This document shows positions 4,506-6,465 of a stretch of DNA of 6,465 nt, in pieces. The DNA lies in NCBI GenBank assembly GCA_902806305.1, contig CADCWC010000233.1, positions 1 through 6,465 of the forward strand. Direction: 5' to 3'. The translations under genes were made by a program, and so were the position numbers. The notes beneath the pieces are model-generated. The model was not told the DNA's origin. It did no database searches and was given only the letters and a program-made list of their open reading frames with translations. The stretch's first letter is position 1. Every line of letters begins with the position of its first letter. This DNA is from an uncultured Thermoleophilia bacterium (lineage in GTDB: Bacteria; Actinomycetota; Thermoleophilia; Gaiellales; F1-60-MAGs149).

Positions 4506-5924
4506 GTGCGACCCCGGGTGGCGGTGCTCTCGCCCTACTGGGACTTCTGGGCGTCGCGGGTCCGCGGCGACCTGCGCGGCGACCGGGTGCAGCTCGCGGC
4601 GGAGGTGTCGGCCGCGCTCCCCGGCGTCGAGGTCGTGGCCGAGGAGCTGCTCGACGGCAGCGACGCCGACCACGCCGCGATGGCGCGCGTGCGCACCGCG
4701 CGACCGGACGTGGCGCTCGTGGTGCAGTCGATGGCCGTGCCGCCGGGCTGGACGGTCCGCTCGCTCGAGACCGTGCCCGAGCTGCCGCTGGTCGTCTGGG
4801 GCGTGCACCGGCGCAGCGGCCCGCCCATCGGGTACGACCACTCGGACATCGCCGTCGAGGGCGCCACGGTCGGCGTGCCGCAGCTCGTCAACGTCCTCGG
4901 CCGGCGAGGCAGGCGCCACGTGCTCGTGGTCGGGCGACTCGACGACGAGCGGTGCCGGCGGCGGGTCACGGCGGAGGTCCGGGCCGGGGCGGCGGCCGGG
5001 CGGATCGGGCGTGCACGGCTGCTGCGCGTCGGGACCCCGATGCCGGGCTACGCCTGCGTGGACGTCGACGACGACGAGCTCCGGCGCGGCACCGGCATCC
5101 ACGCCGAGCACGTCGACCCGGCCCGCCTCCAGGCGCTGTACCGGGACGCCGGGCCCGAGGCGGTGGAGCGGGTGGCCCGCGAGACGGAGGCGACCTTCGA
5201 GCTCGAGGACGGGATCGCGCCCGGCGACGACGGGCTCCGCCGCTCCCTGCGGCTGGCGGCGGCCCTGGAGCAGCTGGACGCCGAGACGGGCGCCGCGGCC
5301 GGGGCGCTCAACTGCCATGTGCCGGAGCTGCGCTACGCCGACGAGCCGGGCGTGACCGCGTGCTTCGCCCTCGGTCGCGAGACGACGCGCGGCGTGCCCT
5401 GGACCTGCACGGGCGACGTCCTGACCGCCGTCGCCATGCTGACGGCGAAGGCGCTCGGCGCCGCCGCCGTCTACCACGAGCTCGAGGCGCTCGACTACGA
5501 CCGCGACGAGGCCCTGATCGCCAACTCGGGCGAGCACGACCTCGCGTTCGTCGCCGCGGGGACGCGCCCGCGCCTGGAGCGGAACCGCTGGTTCGCAGAC
5601 GACCCGCGGGTCGGCGTCTGCGCGTGCTTCACCGGGACGCCGGGACCGGCCACGATCGTGGGCTTCACGCCGCATCCCGAGGAGCGGAGCGGCTTCCGCT
5701 ACGTGGTCGCCGAGGGCACGCTCACGGGCCGGAGCTTCCCGCACTCCGGCACGGTGAACGGGGCGTTCCGCTTCGGGGACGGGTCGGAGCCCGTCGACGT
5801 CGCGTGGCAGCGGTGGGCGGAGGCGGGCGTCAACCACCACAGCTCCGCGTCGCTCGGCCACCTCGGCGACGCGGTGGCGGCCGTCGCCGCCCAGCTCGGC
5901 GTCGGGATCGTCCGCGTGTCGTGA
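4506..5924 (+). CDS. L-fucose/L-arabinose isomerase-like protein
   Basis: This 472-residue protein resembles the fucose/arabinose isomerase superfamily, metal-dependent enzymes that convert aldoses to ketoses. It begins with a Rossmann-like domain (RVAVLSPYWDFWAS), has a middle domain with VEGATVGVPQLVNVLGR (117-133) and a conserved catalytic-type region: LNCHVPELRYADEPGVTAC (268-286), GVPWTCTGDVLTAVAM (296-311), YHELEALDYDRDEALIANSGEHD (323-345), and a C-terminal barrel ending with the NHHSSASLGHLGD segment (443-455), which is rich in histidines. Classical ligand motifs of fucose and arabinose isomerases are not clearly kept: CTGD and ANSGEHD look like signatures of a separate, poorly characterised branch. 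GTG 4506 lies 7 bases after the mutarotase stop with only a weak ribosome site (AGGA at 4491-4494), so coupled translation is likely. The substrate is unknown; a 6-deoxyhexose or pentose is the best guess from the neighbouring mutarotase. Confidence 0.8.
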   Translation: MRPRVAVLSPYWDFWASRVRGDLRGDRVQLAAEVSAALPGVEVVAEELLDGSDADHAAMARVRTARPDVALVVQSMAVPPGWTVRSLETVPELPLVVWGVHRRSGPPIGYDHSDIAVEGATVGVPQLVNVLGRRGRRHVLVVGRLDDERCRRRVTAEVRAGAAAGRIGRARLLRVGTPMPGYACVDVDDDELRRGTGIHAEHVDPARLQALYRDAGPEAVERVARETEATFELEDGIAPGDDGLRRSLRLAAALEQLDAETGAAAGALNCHVPELRYADEPGVTACFALGRETTRGVPWTCTGDVLTAVAMLTAKALGAAAVYHELEALDYDRDEALIANSGEHDLAFVAAGTRPRLERNRWFADDPRVGVCACFTGTPGPATIVGFTPHPEERSGFRYVVAEGTLTGRSFPHSGTVNGAFRFGDGSEPVDVAWQRWAEAGVNHHSSASLGHLGDAVAAVAAQLGVGIVRVS

Positions 5925-5961
5925 CCGGCACCCGAGGCGTCGAGCCGGGACCCGTTCGCAG

Positions 5962-5984
5962 CCGCCGAGCAGCGCATCCGGCGG
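5962..5984. terminator. GC hairpin after the operon, possible terminator
   Basis: CCGCCG (5962-5967) and CGGCGG (5979-5984) form a perfect 6-pair stem with an 11-base loop, starting 37 bases after the isomerase stop. A GAGCC/GGCTC pair (5942-5946 with 5990-5994) could add an outer stem. There is no T-run, and chance hairpins are common at this GC content, so the role is tentative. Confidence 0.35.
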
Positions 5985-6032
5985 TGGCAGGCTCAGCACG
6001 GCGCGGTCCGCCCACCGGAGGTCGGGGCGGGG

Positions 6033-6053
6033 ACGGCCCGGGATGGGGGCCGT
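6033..6053. terminator. 7-pair hairpin between convergent genes, possible bidirectional terminator
   Basis: ACGGCCC (6033-6039) and GGGCCGT (6047-6053) are exact reverse complements separated by the seven-base loop GGGATGG. The hairpin lies in the 193-base gap between the plus-strand isomerase stop (5924) and the minus-strand SDR stop (6118). It is symmetric enough to serve either direction but lacks a T-run. I see no coding sequence in the rest of this gap. Confidence 0.4.
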
Positions 6054-6117
6054 GGCCGGAACCTCGAGAACGACCCTGTCACGCGCGCCAGGCTTCGTCC
6101 TCCGCGCTCGGGGACGG

Positions 6118-6465
6118 TCAGTACATGAGGAAGCCGCCCGACACGTTGAGCGTCGCGCCGGTGATGAAGCTCGCGTGCCGGGAGGCGAGGAACACGACCG
6201 GCCCGGCCAGCTCCTCGGGGTCGGCGATGCGGCCGAGCGGCGTGTCGGCCCGCATCCGCTCCAGCACGGCCGGATCGAGGCCGGTGGTCAGCATCGGCGT
6301 CGCGACCTGGCCGGGCGACACGGCGTTGACCGTGATCCCGTCACCCCCGTAGGTGCGCGCCAGCCCGCGGGTCATCGTCACGATGCCGCCCTTCGTGGCG
6401 GCGTAGACGATCGAGCCGCCGAACCCGCCCGTCCACCAGCCCTGGGACGCGAAGGTGACGATCCG
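6118..6465 (-). CDS. SDR family oxidoreductase, C-terminal part (cut by the right edge)
   Basis: The minus-strand frame is open from the window end to TGA at 6118-6120, giving 115 residues of a classical short-chain dehydrogenase. A start at the internal GTG (6379-6381) would be wrong, because the upstream codons encode the catalytic part: FASQGWWTGG with the catalytic Ser, then YAATKGG with the Tyr and Lys. NAVSPGQVATPM, PLGRIADPEELAGPVVFLAS and the final FITGATLNVSGGFLMY are family hallmarks. The N-terminal cofactor-binding half lies outside the window. The gene faces the sugar operon and is a separate transcript; it is not a copy of the first SDR, differing in most variable positions. It could belong to the same pathway region, since SDRs are frequent in sugar-acid clusters, but that cannot be shown here. 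Confidence 0.92.
   Translation of the reverse strand, partial: RIVTFASQGWWTGGFGGSIVYAATKGGIVTMTRGLARTYGGDGITVNAVSPGQVATPMLTTGLDPAVLERMRADTPLGRIADPEELAGPVVFLASRHASFITGATLNVSGGFLMY

Noticed and set aside
4464..5999. Minus-strand open frame of 511 codons opposite the isomerase-like gene
   Set aside because: The translation is Arg/Ala/Pro-rich low-complexity sequence without motifs, while the plus strand carries conserved isomerase-like blocks.
5925..6117. Possible small gene in the convergent gap
   Set aside because: No frame here has a start with a ribosome site and a protein-like translation; only extensions of shadow frames cross it.

Overview
This 6,465-base window is very G+C-rich (about three quarters by eye). 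Third codon positions are almost always G or C, and GTG starts are common. Together with the FCD-type GntR regulator and the gene families present, this suggests a high-GC soil or environmental actinobacterium. A Thermoleophilia-like lineage is possible, but the lineage is inferred from composition and not proven. No rRNA, tRNA, CRISPR array, insertion sequence or phage gene was seen. No stretch longer than about 195 bases lacks a gene.

Layout. The left edge may hold the last 15 codons of a plus-strand gene ending at 49. A perfect 28-base palindrome follows (50-77), probably a two-way terminator, and then a minus-strand class I methyltransferase (87-716). A 128-base divergent gap (717-844) carries a perfect 16-base AT-containing palindrome at 798-813, the best operator candidate in the window. 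From 845 to 5924 six plus-strand genes run closely spaced: an SDR oxidoreductase, a CtBP-like D-2-hydroxyacid dehydrogenase (4-base overlap with the SDR), an acetoacetate-decarboxylase-fold protein, an FCD-type GntR regulator, an L-rhamnose mutarotase family protein, and a large L-fucose/L-arabinose isomerase-like protein (7 bases after the mutarotase). A convergent gap of 193 bases with two GC-rich hairpins separates these from a second SDR gene, on the minus strand and cut by the right edge (6118 to beyond 6465).

How the genes may work together. The mutarotase and the isomerase-like protein point to a free aldose, probably a 6-deoxy sugar or pentose, entering by anomer interconversion and isomerisation. 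The SDR can oxidise a hydroxyl, the D-2-hydroxyacid dehydrogenase can interconvert a 2-hydroxy and a 2-keto acid, and the acetoacetate-decarboxylase-like protein suits a beta-keto acid. The GntR protein is the likely local repressor, with a sugar acid or similar carboxylate as its probable effector. No transporter, kinase or aldolase lies in the window, so the pathway is incomplete here and its substrate cannot be named. I know of no standard rhamnose or fucose pathway with this exact gene set, so the cluster is a reasonable candidate for an undescribed sugar or sugar-acid route. That is inference from gene content.
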